Below are positions 10,950-21,973 of a stretch of 64,000 bases of DNA, one piece after another. Source of the DNA: Cyprinodon diabolis (Eukaryota; Chordata; Actinopteri; Cyprinodontiformes; Cyprinodontidae); NCBI GenBank assembly GCA_030533445.1, contig CM060075.1, positions 39,889,719 through 39,953,718 on the forward strand, in the 5' to 3' direction. Positions within the stretch are counted from its first letter, which is position 1. Each line of letters starts with the position of its first letter. Made by a program: the position numbers and the translations under genes. Below the pieces are notes generated by a model, which ran no database searches, had not been told where the DNA came from, and saw nothing but the letters and a program-made list of their open reading frames with translations.

Positions 10950-12250
10950 CAGTGATGGGACTAACGGCGTTGAAAGTAACGGCGTTACTAACGCCGTTAC
11001 CTTCTTTTAGTAACGAGTAATCTAACTAATTACTTTGACTGTAACTATAACGCAGTTACCATTGCAGACACCCCGTTACTGCGCGTTTCTCAAGTCGCAC
11101 AATTAACCTTTTTTCATGATAGGACTCGTGCGCAGCTGCGTGAAGCTGACACCCCACCCACGTCAAAAAACTCTGCAAATAGACTGAATGGTTAGTACAA
11201 CGTTAGTGCAGAGTGCAGAAAAAAATATTGTTTGTACTACTTTTGTTTAAGAGATATTAAAGATTATTTTTTTAGCTCATCCAGAGGTGCGCGCCTTGTC
11301 ATGAGAGAGGGGAGGATGAGAATGGCTGATGTATAGTGAGATTCCGTCTGTCAGTTGGGAAGGTGGGTGTTTCCGCTGGTGGGTGTTAACGTACAGCACA
11401 CACAGAGAGATGGAGAGTGAGGAGGATCCAGCAGCAAAACAGCGTTTTCCTGATGGAAATACCGGTGTTACGTCGAGCTGCGTTTCCCCATCAGATACGG
11501 TTTCCTCTGCATCTCGCACAGCGCAGGTGGCAAGAGTCACCGCGCAAGCGACAGGAAACGCGCATGCTCGCTAAAGGCGCGCACCAGTCGCCCTGTGCTC
11601 GCGCCACAGGAGAACTATGGAGAGCGTGAACGATCAAATGATTAACCTGACAACAGCCAGAAATGATAGCCTATATGGAGAAAGGGAGAAATATGGATGG
11701 ATGGATGGATGGATACTCTGCCTTCTCAACCTACTGTATTTTTTATTTTAAACATTATTTGATGGCCTTTGTGGCAGGGATGGAGATCCATATTTTATGT
11801 CACACGCAGAGTATACATCTAGATAGATAGATGGATAGATAGATGTTGCAGTATCTATAACAACCCAAACACACAGGATTTCAGAATTAGACATCCCCAG
11901 TTATTAATTTCACCAGATCTGAATGCCCTGTTAGAAAACTTAACATGGCGTTCCCCCCTGATGTCATTTACTTTGAGTTGCAATAAATGCAAAACTCTCT
12001 GCAGGTTCTTGTCTTTGTCGTCCGCTCTATTCAGCTGGCTTTGGAAACACACGGCGAGAAGCTGGGGGCTGGGTGGTGAGGGTTACGGGGGCGAGAAACG
12101 CAAAAGTAACGCAATAGTTACTTTTACTAGTAACTAGTTACTTTTATTGTGGAGTAACTCAGTTAGTAACTCAGTTACTTTTTGGGAGAAGTAACTAGTA
12201 ACTATAACTAATTACTTTTTCAAAGTAACGTGCCCAACACTGCACATTAG
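10942..12250 (+). mobile_element. hAT-type element, family A copy 1
   Basis: The element 10950-12242 (1,293 bp) has a perfect 8-bp duplication CACATTAG (10942-10949 and 12243-12250). Its ends are CAGTGATGGGACTAACGG and CGTGCCCAACACTG. Subterminal motifs are repeats of GTAACGGCGTTAC at the left and TAACTAGTTACTTT at the right, which can fold back. A second copy at 51586-52891 is nearly collinear. It carries a short coding remnant near 11410. Confidence 0.93.
11410..11574 (+). pseudogene. Short ORF remnant in family-A hAT
   Basis: A 54-codon frame starting MESEEDPAAKQRFPDGN, in the position where a transposase first exon would be expected. The second element copy has the matching [17 protein letters not shown] at 52047, but its frame diverges after about 40 codons by indels. 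No domain is visible. It is probably a vestige of the autonomous parent's N terminus. Confidence 0.4.
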
Positions 12251-13547
12251 TCATTTACCATCATTACAGGCAAACTCTGCTTCAGCATTAAATAAAAATC
12301 ATGGGGGGAAAAAAATGAAGAAAGTGCCTTTAAGGGAACGAAAAGTCATTCAGATGTTTTGTTTTCCGAAGAAGTAAATACCAAGAAACCACTTGAACAT
12401 GTTTTTTGTCCCAAATGGACCAGATGCGGCTGAAAAGCGCACAAATATAAACACATAAAAAATAAACCTCTGACCCTGATTTTTCTCAACCCACTGCAGA
12501 AACCAAACATCAGTAAATTCATTTCAACAGGGAGATTAAAAAAACCTTGGCTTCAGCTCTGCTCTTTTTTATAATAAATAGGATCCTTACCTTGAAAACA
12601 ATAAATCTCTACAGTTAAAATAAACAACATAACCTGATAGATTTACAGCAATAACCTTAGAGGGCTTTTCATTCCTCTACCCTCGCTGAGACGTTCCTCT
12701 GGGAGTGAAGGAAATGCACCTTAATATGTGATCAATAGCTGCTCTAGCAGATCCATAAAGCCTCCTGTTCCGTCTGCAAACAAACTGAACAGATTCGCAA
12801 AACAAACATCTGATAATTTACAGAACACAAATGTTTTGGTGATTAAAAAACTTTCTGAATAAACCTTACACCATGAAATAAGCCACTAAAGCTCAGCGTG
12901 CAATGATCTACAATAGGTTCTTTGTCAGCTGACCGATAAAATACGACACGTGAAGAAGACCTTTGCAGCAATCGTTTTCTGTTTTTTAATCTTTTAATCG
13001 ATAACAGGTCTCATTAATACCAGGAAGGTTGCAGGTTTTATTGCTGTGGTGAAGACATTAGAGCAAGGCATTAATTACATCTCAGTCAACCTAAGTTAAT
13101 AAGCTTGAAGTCAAAGGAACAAATGAAGTTAGAGGAGTCTCCGGTAGCAGAAAGTCCTGCAGAATAAACTGAGATAATGAACATTTTTAGCCCAGAGTGA
13201 CTCAATGAAAGGACTAAAGATGGCTGCTGGGAATCATGATGTTTCACTGGTGCAATAATAATCATTTATGGTACTATTGTCGACTAAGAATGGGGCAGTT
13301 TGAGAACCCGATGGGTCATAAATGCTGTGTATACAGCCTGCTTCACCAAAATAAAGTTTAGTTGAACCAACTTTCTGCAGTAGCCAACTAATTGTAAATT
13401 GAGTCGTGTTGTTTGGTATTTAATCTCTTTTTAAATCCAGCTGTTCTGTATTTGGCCCCAGAGGTTTTTTTTTAGATAACATTTTAGAACAAACACCAAG
13501 ACAGCCAGAAGAAAAGTCAGGGAGGAGGTCTGGAGGAGTGGATTTAA
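12251..13547. other. Unassigned non-coding stretch
   Basis: About 1.3 kb of AT-rich, non-repetitive looking DNA with no ORF of interest. Probably intronic. Confidence 0.45.
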
Positions 13548-13842
13548 TACACTGGAAAAACAATCTAGAAATAAGTAAAAATTTCTTAAATTGAGGGTAT
13601 TTACCCTTAATTTGAGTTGATAAACGAGATAGTTTGCCAATGGAATGAGTATTTTTACTCTTACAATAAGATGATTAGATAATATGCACTGGAAATAAGA
13701 CAATGCAATTGTGTTTTCTTATTCTCAGTCTATATTTTCTTGTTCCATTGGTAAAATGTCTCCTTTACTTCCGCAATCCAAGAACAGATGCACTTATTTT
13801 AAGAGAAAATTACTTATATAGATTGCAATTTTTTCCAGTGTA
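13548..13842. mobile_element. CACTGCAAAAA-type MITE, copy 2
   Basis: The element 13550-13840 (291 bp) runs CACTGGAAAAA to TTTTTCCAGTG with TA on both sides. It is homologous to the copies at 6622, 14857 and 34230. Confidence 0.83.
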
Positions 13843-13889
13843 AAAGTGTTTGAAGTTTTAAAGATGTGCTGAATCCATAATCTAAACCA

Positions 13890-14560
13890 CCTGCAGAACC
13901 ACCAGGATGTGGACGTCCACTTCAACCAACTGGCTGGACAAGGAAAGCATCAATAAGGAGGGCAATAAGAAGATCAATGGGTCTCTAGAGGAGCTACAAT
14001 GATCCACAGCTCAGGTCCGACAACCTGTCCACAGAACAACAATCTGGTCCCTTTAGAAATCCATCTAGAAACTTAATATGCAGTTTGTCAGAACAAGCAA
14101 AGACGGACAGACAGACAATATATGTGCCGGTCAGACCAGACTAGAATGCCTGCTAGAAACCAACTTCTGTCCACCATTAAACAGCATGGGGGCACCTTTA
14201 TCGACAGACCCAGGGTGAGTCATTATCTATTCGTTTGTATGGTGTGTTTTTAAATGCATGTTAACTATTTTGTTTATACTGACTGCATTATGTTTGCGCT
14301 GCTTCTCTGTGCTTTAAAACTTCCCCTCAGCGACCGATATAGTTTTCATGGATTGAATCATGCATTGGGGGCTTCTTTTTTAATCAGCAAAGCCAAGCCG
14401 GAGGCTGTGAGTCGATGAACAGACTGATGGAGCTAAATTCATAAGATTAAAAACACCTGAAGTTGTTCCAGCAGGACAACAACCTAGAACACAACCAGAT
14501 CTATAGAGGAACGCTGAAAAGCACAAGAGGGGTAAAAGTTGATTTATGCTTGAAGATCGA
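13890..14560 (+). pseudogene. Tc1-like transposase relic
   Basis: Decayed sense-strand fragments in the correct order: a helix-turn-helix region around 13930-14030 (words like EELQ-STAQV), a TVKHGGG box near 14175, and a catalytic FQQDNNLEH box near 14467, matching family FQQDNDPKH. Frames are broken many times and no terminal repeats are recognised. Confidence 0.55.
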
Positions 14561-14854
14561 CTGGTTCCACATGATGTTGCGCTGGCAAATTATGTCATTT
14601 TAGCTTCCATGAACTTCCATGCAGCATGAAGTTTCAGCACCGCACACCGACAACATTTCTACTCAATAAAACATGGCTGACAACTAACAGCCTACTGGTT
14701 CACAAAAACATTTAGACAGCTTACCATTTAGCCCATTTTTGTTGTGAAATTATTGTTAACTTTTTGACAACAGGAAAAGGCATTGATAATGTTGGAAGCA
14801 GACCCAATCCAAACCCGGTCCCTAAACACCTCCCCTAAGCACTAACCCTCCGTT

Positions 14855-15152
14855 TGCACTGCAAAAAATGGAAATCTAAATAAGTCGTTTTTGCTCAAAT
14901 TAAGTGCATTTTTTCTTGAATTTAGGAGGTAAGTGAGACACTCTGCCAATGGAACAAGACAATTTACATTTAAAATAAGAAAAAAAACAATTGCTTTGTC
15001 TTATTTCAAGCGTATATTATCTAATGATCTTATTTTAAGAGTAAAAATACTCATTCCATTGGCACATCATCTTATTTACCTGCTCCAATTAAGGGTAAAT
15101 ACACTTAATTTAAGACATTTTTTATATATTTCTACATGTTTTTTGCAGTGTG
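14855..15152. mobile_element. CACTGCAAAAA-type MITE, copy 3
   Basis: The element 14857-15150 (294 bp) runs CACTGCAAAAA to TTTTTGCAGTG, flanked by TG on both sides. The open frame 14933-15271 overlapping it is a chance frame; its translation resembles the reverse frame of copy 2 only because both are the same repeat. Confidence 0.83.
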
Positions 15153-16666
15153 CCCATTCCTGTGGAGGGGCCACCTTATTAAGGGCCGTCCCAAACCACA
15201 TAGTGGGTAGAACAAGCGGACCTCAAAGTCGTAGGGAATTCATATTTACATGTCAAATCATTCTGGCTTAAACATGTGTATAAATGTACTCTTTATCAGA
15301 CGATATTGTCAACAAAGTTAGAAAGTTTCTATTTTTAATAAAATCCTGTCTTAAAATCTGAGTTTTTTTTTTTTTTGTTATTTTAAAAAGTTTTATCTGA
15401 ATGTATAAAAGTATCTTCAAGTAATGGACAGATTTTAGATTTCATGTTGGCCCATTAAACAGCTTTATTATATGTTTGTTTGGAGAATAATGGAGCTGAT
15501 GTATTTGTGGAATCACTCAAACATCCCATTTCAGTAGAGGAGAGTGGGAACAGTAGAAACAGTTTTTACATGTCTATCAGTTTCTTATTTTATTAGAATA
15601 ACAATATCTATATTGAGTATAAAAAATAAACCCTAACCTGTCCCCTACACAACACAAAGCTGTAGAAGGTGGAAATTAGTTTGTCCGTAATTTTTGGTGA
15701 GAGTTGCTACAGCGATCTTTGCTCCTTGCAAACTGCACCACTGAGCTACAGCCATGCAGATGAGGCGTCTCTGTGTTGCCAGAGCAACGACAGCCTTACT
15801 TGTCCAGCCCATTCTCATTTATACCCTCCAGTCTCCAATCAAGGCACCTTCCACAGCTCCGAGTGTGACTCCATAGTTAATGGGTAGTAGATAGGCAGCA
15901 GATTGGTAGAGTCTACTAGTAAAGTTCCTTATGTCTCATTCCTGCATGGAAAGTTAACTGGTCAAGCATAAAGCTGCCTTTAGAATGGCCTAGTCAAAGT
16001 CCAGACCTAAGTAAAACAGAGAATATGTCAAGAAGGTCGTTTCTGGTGTTCATAGTTATGACACCTCCAGCTGAATGAGCTCATCTGAGCAAAACAATGC
16101 TTCCTGGATCATTTCTTCCAGCTCAGCGGTGATGCTCTGCTCCATTTAAAGCACCATGAAAAACACAAAATGTAACAGCATAATAAAATAATACCGTGGT
16201 AAGAATATTATAATAATAACAAATACATAAAACATAAGTTGCTGTTGGTTTAGAAAGCAGTCAGACCATCAGCTCAGTAAATTACCTGGAAAACTGCAGT
16301 GATTTAGGAGCTAAAAGGCATCCTATCCCTCTCTGCACCGTGACGGTGGAACTCTGCCTTCATCTGCCCCACAGGGAGCTCAGACAAAGCTGCCTATGTC
16401 TGCAGCAGAACCAGTGTTACCCAGGTCATTTCTTTTTAAATACTTATGTAAAAATAGACGATGGTTCATACTTTGAGGATCCAAACAGAGGCTGTGTTTT
16501 CACTCCAGGCAATCCATCAACAAACACTATGTCTTTTCTAAGTTAATATTAAGGAGAATTTAGCAGCGACAAGCTGAACAGGAGGATGTTTATTCTTTGC
16601 AGAAAAATGATCAGTTTACACCTCCAGGAATTTAATGTAAAATTATTTGAAATACATTGATAACAA
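15153..16666. other. Unassigned non-coding stretch
   Basis: No gene is supported. A segment near 15835-15880 (GCACCTTCCACAGCTCCGAG) resembles 50146-50180 (GCGCCTTCCACAGCTGTGAG), so an unnamed dispersed repeat is present. A GGGCCGTCCCAAACCACATA word near 15184 has a relative near 49125. Confidence 0.4.
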
Positions 16667-16889
16667 AAACGTCAACAATTTTTGTTTTATTTGATTTTTT
16701 TTCTATGGCATTAGTGGCCGTAGGCTACAGGAAGTAGGCTACAGAAAAGCGGGTATGAGAGGGGGGAGAAACATGCGGCAAAGGACCACAGGTCAGATAT
16801 GAACCCGGGTTGGCCGCGTCGAGGTATAAGGCCTCCGTACATGAGCTGTGCACACTAAGCACTGCACCACCTGCACGCACAAACGTCAA
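16667..16889 (-). mobile_element. tRNA-derived SINE, minus strand
   Basis: Between repeated AAACGTCAA flanks (16667-16675 and 16881-16889) lies a unit whose minus strand begins GTGCAGGTGGTGCAGTGCTT and includes an AACCCGGGTTCATAT box-B-like word. It ends in an A-rich tail (T-rich at 16680-16705 on the plus strand). Partial relatives occur at 60886-60965 and about 61900-62010. Confidence 0.6.
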
Positions 16890-16924
16890 AAAGTTTAAAC
16901 CACAATAAAATTTTCAACCACATT

Positions 16925-17294
16925 GTAACAGTCTATTCTCTTGTCTAAACCAAAGGAGTTCTCTTGTCTTCAGCAGGTTCAGAACTCTGCGGCAAGGTTA
17001 CTGACTCATACAAGCAGAAGGGCTCATATTACGCCGATTCTAAAAGCTCCTCAGTGGCTCCCAGTCTCTTTTCAGTTCCAGTGTAAAATCTTGGTGCTGA
17101 CCTTCAGAGCGTCCCATGGTCAGGCACCCTCCTACATTAGAGACTTGTCGTGTCCTTATAGCCCCTCTCAGAGGCTGAGGTCTCAGGACCAGAACGTGCA
17201 TATGGTCCCTCGTACTCATTACAGGACCAGGGGAGGTTGCTCCTTTCAGGCGGTCCTTCATTCTTTTCAAGAATGAACTGAAAACCTATTTGTT
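16925..17294 (+). pseudogene. LINE reverse transcriptase C-terminal fragment (L2/CR1-like)
   Basis: A 111-codon stretch (16941-17276) reads VQNSAARLLT, ITPILKAPQWLPV, FQFQCKILVLTFRASHG and QAPSYIRDL. This is the conserved C-terminal segment after the RT domain of fish L2/CR1-type non-LTR elements. It continues as LKTYLFKKAF at 17279. The 5' part is missing, as usual for 5'-truncated LINEs. The matching 3' tail resumes at 18182 after a retroposon insertion. Confidence 0.8.
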
Positions 17295-18194
17295 TAAGAA
17301 AGCATTTTTTTTTTCTTTTTTACAGTGTCCTGTCTGGCAGTGTTTCAATAAGAATAAATGTCTTGATGCCAAAAAAGGACCTTTTTCTTTCACAAGTTGA
17401 GCAGTACAGCTATCGCCATAGTGTTCGGCTTGATTTATATAAATAGCTTTATTATAATTCATGCAGGAAGTTTTACATAATAAATGGACAATGCAATGTA
17501 AATAGAACAGGAAAGAAAAAACAGGAAAAAGGAGAAAAGATGAAAGATAGAGGAGATAAAAGGGAGACAACGATAAAATGTCTACAGTCTCCATCACCTG
17601 GAAAGAGATGTAAAAAGAACAGCACAACCAATGGATATAATATAAAAGATACAATAAAGTAACACCTTTATACTATTGCTAAAGTATAAGTAGTATTATT
17701 TAATCTGACAGGTTTACTGATGTAGCTGAAGATAAGAATATGGGCTTTCTGTATGGAAATTTATCTCTTGAGTACCTGGAACCAAGTACCTGTAGTTGTT
17801 TGTGAGAGGCACTTGTGCATGTAAAGTTTAACCAAAGGAAAAATGCTCAATAGTGGTTGTGAAGAGCAGAAGACCCGCCCCTCCAGAGCACTGAGGCAAG
17901 CGCCGGGGGACCCAAAACCCCAGACACCCAAAGAGATCCGAATAGCCAAGGGATGAGGAGAGACGACCCTGAGGAAAACACACAGGTTCCGCAATGCCGG
18001 AGCCCCACGGACATAGCCCATGGCTGCCTCCCCCGGCAGCCATGGGCGCCCAGCACCCGCCCGGGCATCCACCCTCAAACACCGAGCACCACCAAAGCAC
18101 CGGAAAGCTAAAGAGCAAACCAGAGGAGGGGGGCAGGAAGGGAGGAATGGGCTCCGCACCTAACAGAGACTTGAGATCTTCTAAGAAAGCATTT
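17295..18194 (-). mobile_element. A-tailed retroposon inserted in the LINE
   Basis: The segment 17308-18181 (874 bp) is flanked by a perfect 13-bp duplication TAAGAAAGCATTT (17295-17307 and 18182-18194). A T-rich stretch at 17308-17326 is the poly(A) tail of a minus-strand retroposon. The 5' part (about 17870-18160) is very GC-rich, with an inverted CCATGGCTGC/GCAGCCATGG pair; the 3' part is AT-rich. The open frames across it (96 and 132 codons) overlap and show no domain, so it appears non-coding. I recall similar GC-rich sequence as a common fish repeat but cannot name it. Confidence 0.75.
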
Positions 18195-18345
18195 AAATTC
18201 TAGTAGATTAAAGGTTGTTTTATGACCATGTCTTTTGTGACTGCAAGTGTATTTTTATTTGTATTGGAATTTTGTGAAGCACTTTGTGACCTCTTATCTG
18301 AAAGGTGCTACATAAATAATCATTACTACTTACTTACTATTAAGA
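18182..18345 (+). mobile_element. LINE 3' tail (L2-like)
   Basis: After the insertion the LINE resumes with the GAAGCACTTTGTGACCTC and GGTGCTACATAAATAATCAT motifs and ends in (TTAC)n-like repeats, the usual L2/CR1-type 3' end. Together with 16925-17294 this was one element before interruption. Confidence 0.75.
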
Positions 18346-18805
18346 CATCTACTGGCTATAAGCAGCTGATCCCCGTTAGCAGCTTAATTGGCATAAAAGG
18401 AACATAAGGAAATGAGAGAAGTCAACAGAGATGTTTAGGTGGAAAAGATGAGAAAGGAATCAAACTCCAACAGGTCTGCTCTATCCTGTGTGAATCTGTT
18501 CCTCTCTTCATTTGTATTCCCATCATGAAGTCCTACATGAAACACATTGCAGCTACTTCTTCCCATCCGGACGCTGGAGTCACGACTCACAGGTGGTAAA
18601 AATGAAAATCACATCCGATGCAAGAGAAGTAGGAACCGACGCCTGGAGGATAAGGACCAAGCAGAGGAATTATGGTGACCTCCAGGAGACGCTGCACGAC
18701 AAAAAAACTAAACTACAAAACAAACAAGAGCACAAAAATCACTAAAGCTCTGATAAACCTATGGAACCAAGTGTATATTTGAAAAATAAAATGCAATTAT
18801 TTTTA
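18346..18805. other. Unassigned stretch
   Basis: About 460 bp without recognised content. The open frame at 18512-18745 has no domain. Confidence 0.4.
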
Positions 18806-18848
18806 CTTATTATTAGGGCTGTCAAAATTAACACGTTAACGCGAGATG

Positions 18849-19052
18849 GTCAGAGGGCCCGGTGGCGCCAGTGTACGGCAGCCTCGCTTCTGTCAGTGAG
18901 CCCCAGGGCAGCTGTGGCTACAATGTGGCTTGCCACTATCAGTGTGTGAGTGTGTGTGTGAATGGGTGAATGAATGTAGTGTAAAGCGCCTTGGTCAAGT
19001 CTCCTAACTTGAATAAAGGCGCTATATAAGTACATGCCATTTACCATTTACC
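18849..19052 (+). mobile_element. LINE/SINE 3' tail fragment nested in the hAT
   Basis: The segment carries GTAAAGCGCCTTGGTC and GGCGCTATATAAGTACATG followed by (TTTACCA)n, the typical tail of CR1/L2-related retroposons. It splits the terminal region of the hAT, which resumes at TTAATTTCTAGAATTAACGC. A (TG)n run at 18945-18959 lies inside. Confidence 0.7.
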
Positions 19053-19140
19053 ATGGTTAATTTCTAGAATTAACGCAATATTTTTTTTTAACGCATTAAC
19101 GCAGTCCCGCCCTGTTTTACCCACAATTCAATTGTCCGAC

Positions 19141-19427
19141 ATGAGCGAGATGGAGGAATTAGAAGAACCCGTTGGCTGGCTGGATGGGCAGTTCGTGAAT
19201 AAAAAAAACAAAGACGGGACGATAAACATGTGGTTTGCTCACACTGCAAGAAGGAATTTTCGTTTCATCGAAGCACCTCGAGCCTTAAATGTCATCTTAA
19301 TACCAAGCATTCCTTTGTTGGGGCTTCAACTTCAGGTGTTACGACACGCATGCGTCAGACCACCCTCACCGAACGCAGGGCATTAAGTAACAGTCCGCTT
19401 TACATTCAGAAAATGTTAACCAGTTAG
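19141..19427 (+). pseudogene. BED zinc-finger hAT transposase N terminus, frameshifted
   Basis: Frame one reads MSEMEELEEPVGWLDGQFV from 19141. About 90 bp later the conserved part continues in another frame: CSHCKKEFSFHRSTSSLKCH then LNTKH. The C-x2-C and H-x4-H residues of a BED finger, a DNA-binding domain of hAT transposases, are all present, but a frameshift around 19228-19245 separates them from the start. The catalytic RNase-H-like region is absent because the element is an internal deletion derivative. Confidence 0.8.
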
Positions 19428-19700
19428 TTTGCCTTAACAACTGGCTAAAAGATGAATAAATAATAGGTAAAATGACCTCATGTAATTGTTAAAAAGTCAA
19501 GCTATTTGTTTTAAACGAAAAACTTTCCATTCACCCATCCTGTATTTGCTAAAAAAATGTAAAAAAGCAGTGGCTAATTTGCCACAGAAAATGTGTATTT
19601 TTTAATAATATTTAGGCTAGTGATTAATCAAAATTAATTCAAGAAACCTTTTGATTAATTAGATTAAAAATTTTAATCGTTTGTCAGCCCTACTTATTAT

Positions 19701-21970
19701 ATTGTGAAGCATAATTTGTTTTTGTTTTTTCTGAAGATACTTGCAGGTGTTTGTAGCCTTTAAAAATCCTCTAAAACTAGATATATTTATTAAAGGATAA
19801 TGTTTTTATTATAAAGAATAGGAATAATCAGAGCTATTGAAGTTAATTTATGGATCTCTTATCCAAACGGCTCTAAATCATTCTGACAAGAGACACGCTT
19901 GGGAAGCAAAATGTTTGCTTTTTAGAGAGAGAAGATAGCTGGTTAGAGAGGAGAGTTAATGAAGCCGTTTACCTCCAATGACAGAAACAGAGGAGGAGGC
20001 ATCCGATATGAACATTGCTCAGTGTCCCAGGACGGAGATGGGAGTAAAGATGCTTGATTGTTTAGAGGAGAACACAAAAATATGCAGAGCAGCTTCGCTG
20101 AAATATTTTAAAGCTTCGCTGACGATTCGTTTTCAGACTAAGATGAATCATTTTGAACTTGTTTTTTTTTAACCTTTTGGGATCTTCCATGTCCTACCTG
20201 TAATTTCATTGTATTTAATAAAGGATTTATTTTCTTATTTCCTCATAAAAGAGAGATTTATATGGTTTAAACAGGTCTATGAAATCCATCATTGTTTACA
20301 TGCATGAAAACTGAATTTATAACCAGTGTTGGAATAGAATAAAATGATATATATATTATTTTTCTGTCAAACACAAGCAGAGCAACTTCTGAATAAAGAA
20401 AAAAAATGAACTGAATGAACTTGGATGCCAAGTTTGAATAGCCTTGGATTATACTTTAGCAGAAAAAAAAACAAATAGTCACAATTTAATGATATGGAAC
20501 TGAAAAAAGACAGAAAATAATTTAACTTAATCTTTTCTGTGAAAAATAAAAACAGATTTTTTATTATTTTACTTTTATATTATTCTACTAATCCCATGCA
20601 ATAATAGTATCATTCCAGGCTGTATTTATAAATAACTAACTAGAACTATTGAATAATAACTGAAAGAACCTTCTAGCAGAAACTCAAGTTATATTGATTT
20701 TTTTAATTCCTTGTTTTCCCACTTTTAACATCATATTTGATCCATGCATTTTCTCCTGGGACCAACTGAAATCTTAGAGTCGAGGTAGAGTTCAGGGATG
20801 ATTTCTGTGTCTCCAGGACAGGAACAGCGATCCATTCAGCAGACTGCTGTAACCAGATTTCTGTCTGAGTTTGAAGAGCTCTCCTTGGCAGCGCGGCAGT
20901 TTGGAGGGGATTGATTTGGCAATCAGCCTGGAATCAGACGTCATACAGACGGGGAATCTGGACCGGGTTTTAATATTAAAAAGAAATAAAAAAGAAGAGA
21001 AGATGTAGAGGATGAATCATGACCTGAACGTTCGTATACGAAACAAAACTCAACCCTAAAGTCCAATCAGAGTAACGGAGGGACTGTTATTGTTCTCTTT
21101 CTCGGAGTAAATTTGATCTAAGGTCTTTCAAATCATTAGAAAAAAAATCTAATAGCTTAAAGTCATTACTTTGTTCATAATAGCATCTTTAAAACCTTAT
21201 AAAAACGCATCAAGTGTCAAATCTACACCATTAGTCAGTAAAGCTGAACAGGATTTAAAAATGGACCAACTGATCAGTGTCTGCTCTGACATGTTATCAC
21301 TCTCATCAGAAGCACAGAAACATGTGAGCTATATCAGCGCTTTTTAAAGAAAAATCATCTTTTAACGTCTACAATCTGTTGTCAAAGCTAAAGGAAGCTG
21401 ATAAACTTATCTGCTCGTAAAACACTTTGCTCTGAGAGCATCATAAGTGCTTATCAGAGGACGGAGAACGATAAATCAGAGAGGCTTTAACTCCTCAGGA
21501 GCGGATCAATGATCGTACCCTAGATGATGAATAATGGTCTATTAGGAGCCACACTTCAACATAAACTCCAGGCTGATGGTTCAGAAGCCAGTCGGCAGCG
21601 TTGGACCAACATGCTAGTTTAGCGGCTCAACAAAATCCACAGAATTAAGGTTGAATTAGTTCATTATATCAGTGTTATTACCATTTTATTCAGTTTGTTC
21701 CATGACTGTATGAGTAAATATTAATAAAGTTGATTAGATGCATTGACTGAAAGAAATTGTACTTCTTTGCGTAACTTCTGAAGAAGTTGCTTTAACCCTA
21801 AATCCTGTCACATCTATGTCTCTTTTAATGTCCTCCCTTTCAGAATAGTGCATGTATACTGGGACCAATGGTGTGGATTTCAGTACTCTGCTGCCTTCTG
21901 ACTGAATATTGTTCTGTTTCATGATACCTTCTGCTCATTAAAGTCGTAGGAAAGCGGCTGTTCCAACCGT
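19701..21970. other. Unassigned non-coding stretch
   Basis: About 2.3 kb of AT-rich DNA. No coding, terminal-repeat or tail signature was recognised. Small frames at 19978, 21734 and 21919 carry no domain. Confidence 0.45.
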
Positions 21971-21973
21971 TGG

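Larger units (their letters stand above)
18806..19700 (+). mobile_element. hAT element with TAGGGCTGTC ends
   Basis: The element 18814-19692 (879 bp) has a perfect 8-bp duplication CTTATTAT (18806-18813 and 19693-19700) and ends TAGGGCTGTCAAAATTAAC and TTTGTCAGCCCTA. It keeps the start of a BED-finger transposase and has lost the rest. A LINE-tail fragment was inserted near the left end. Confidence 0.93.

Noticed and set aside
14933..15271. 112-codon frame with a counterpart at 13431-13703
   Set aside because: The similarity is due to both lying in copies of one MITE, in opposite frames.
16667..16889. Possible functional tRNA gene (box-B-like motif)
   Set aside because: No cloverleaf could be drawn, and an A-rich tail with flanking duplication identifies a SINE.
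17761..18159. 132-codon minus-strand frame in a GC-rich segment
   Set aside because: Lies wholly within a non-coding A-tailed retroposon and overlaps two other frames; no domain.
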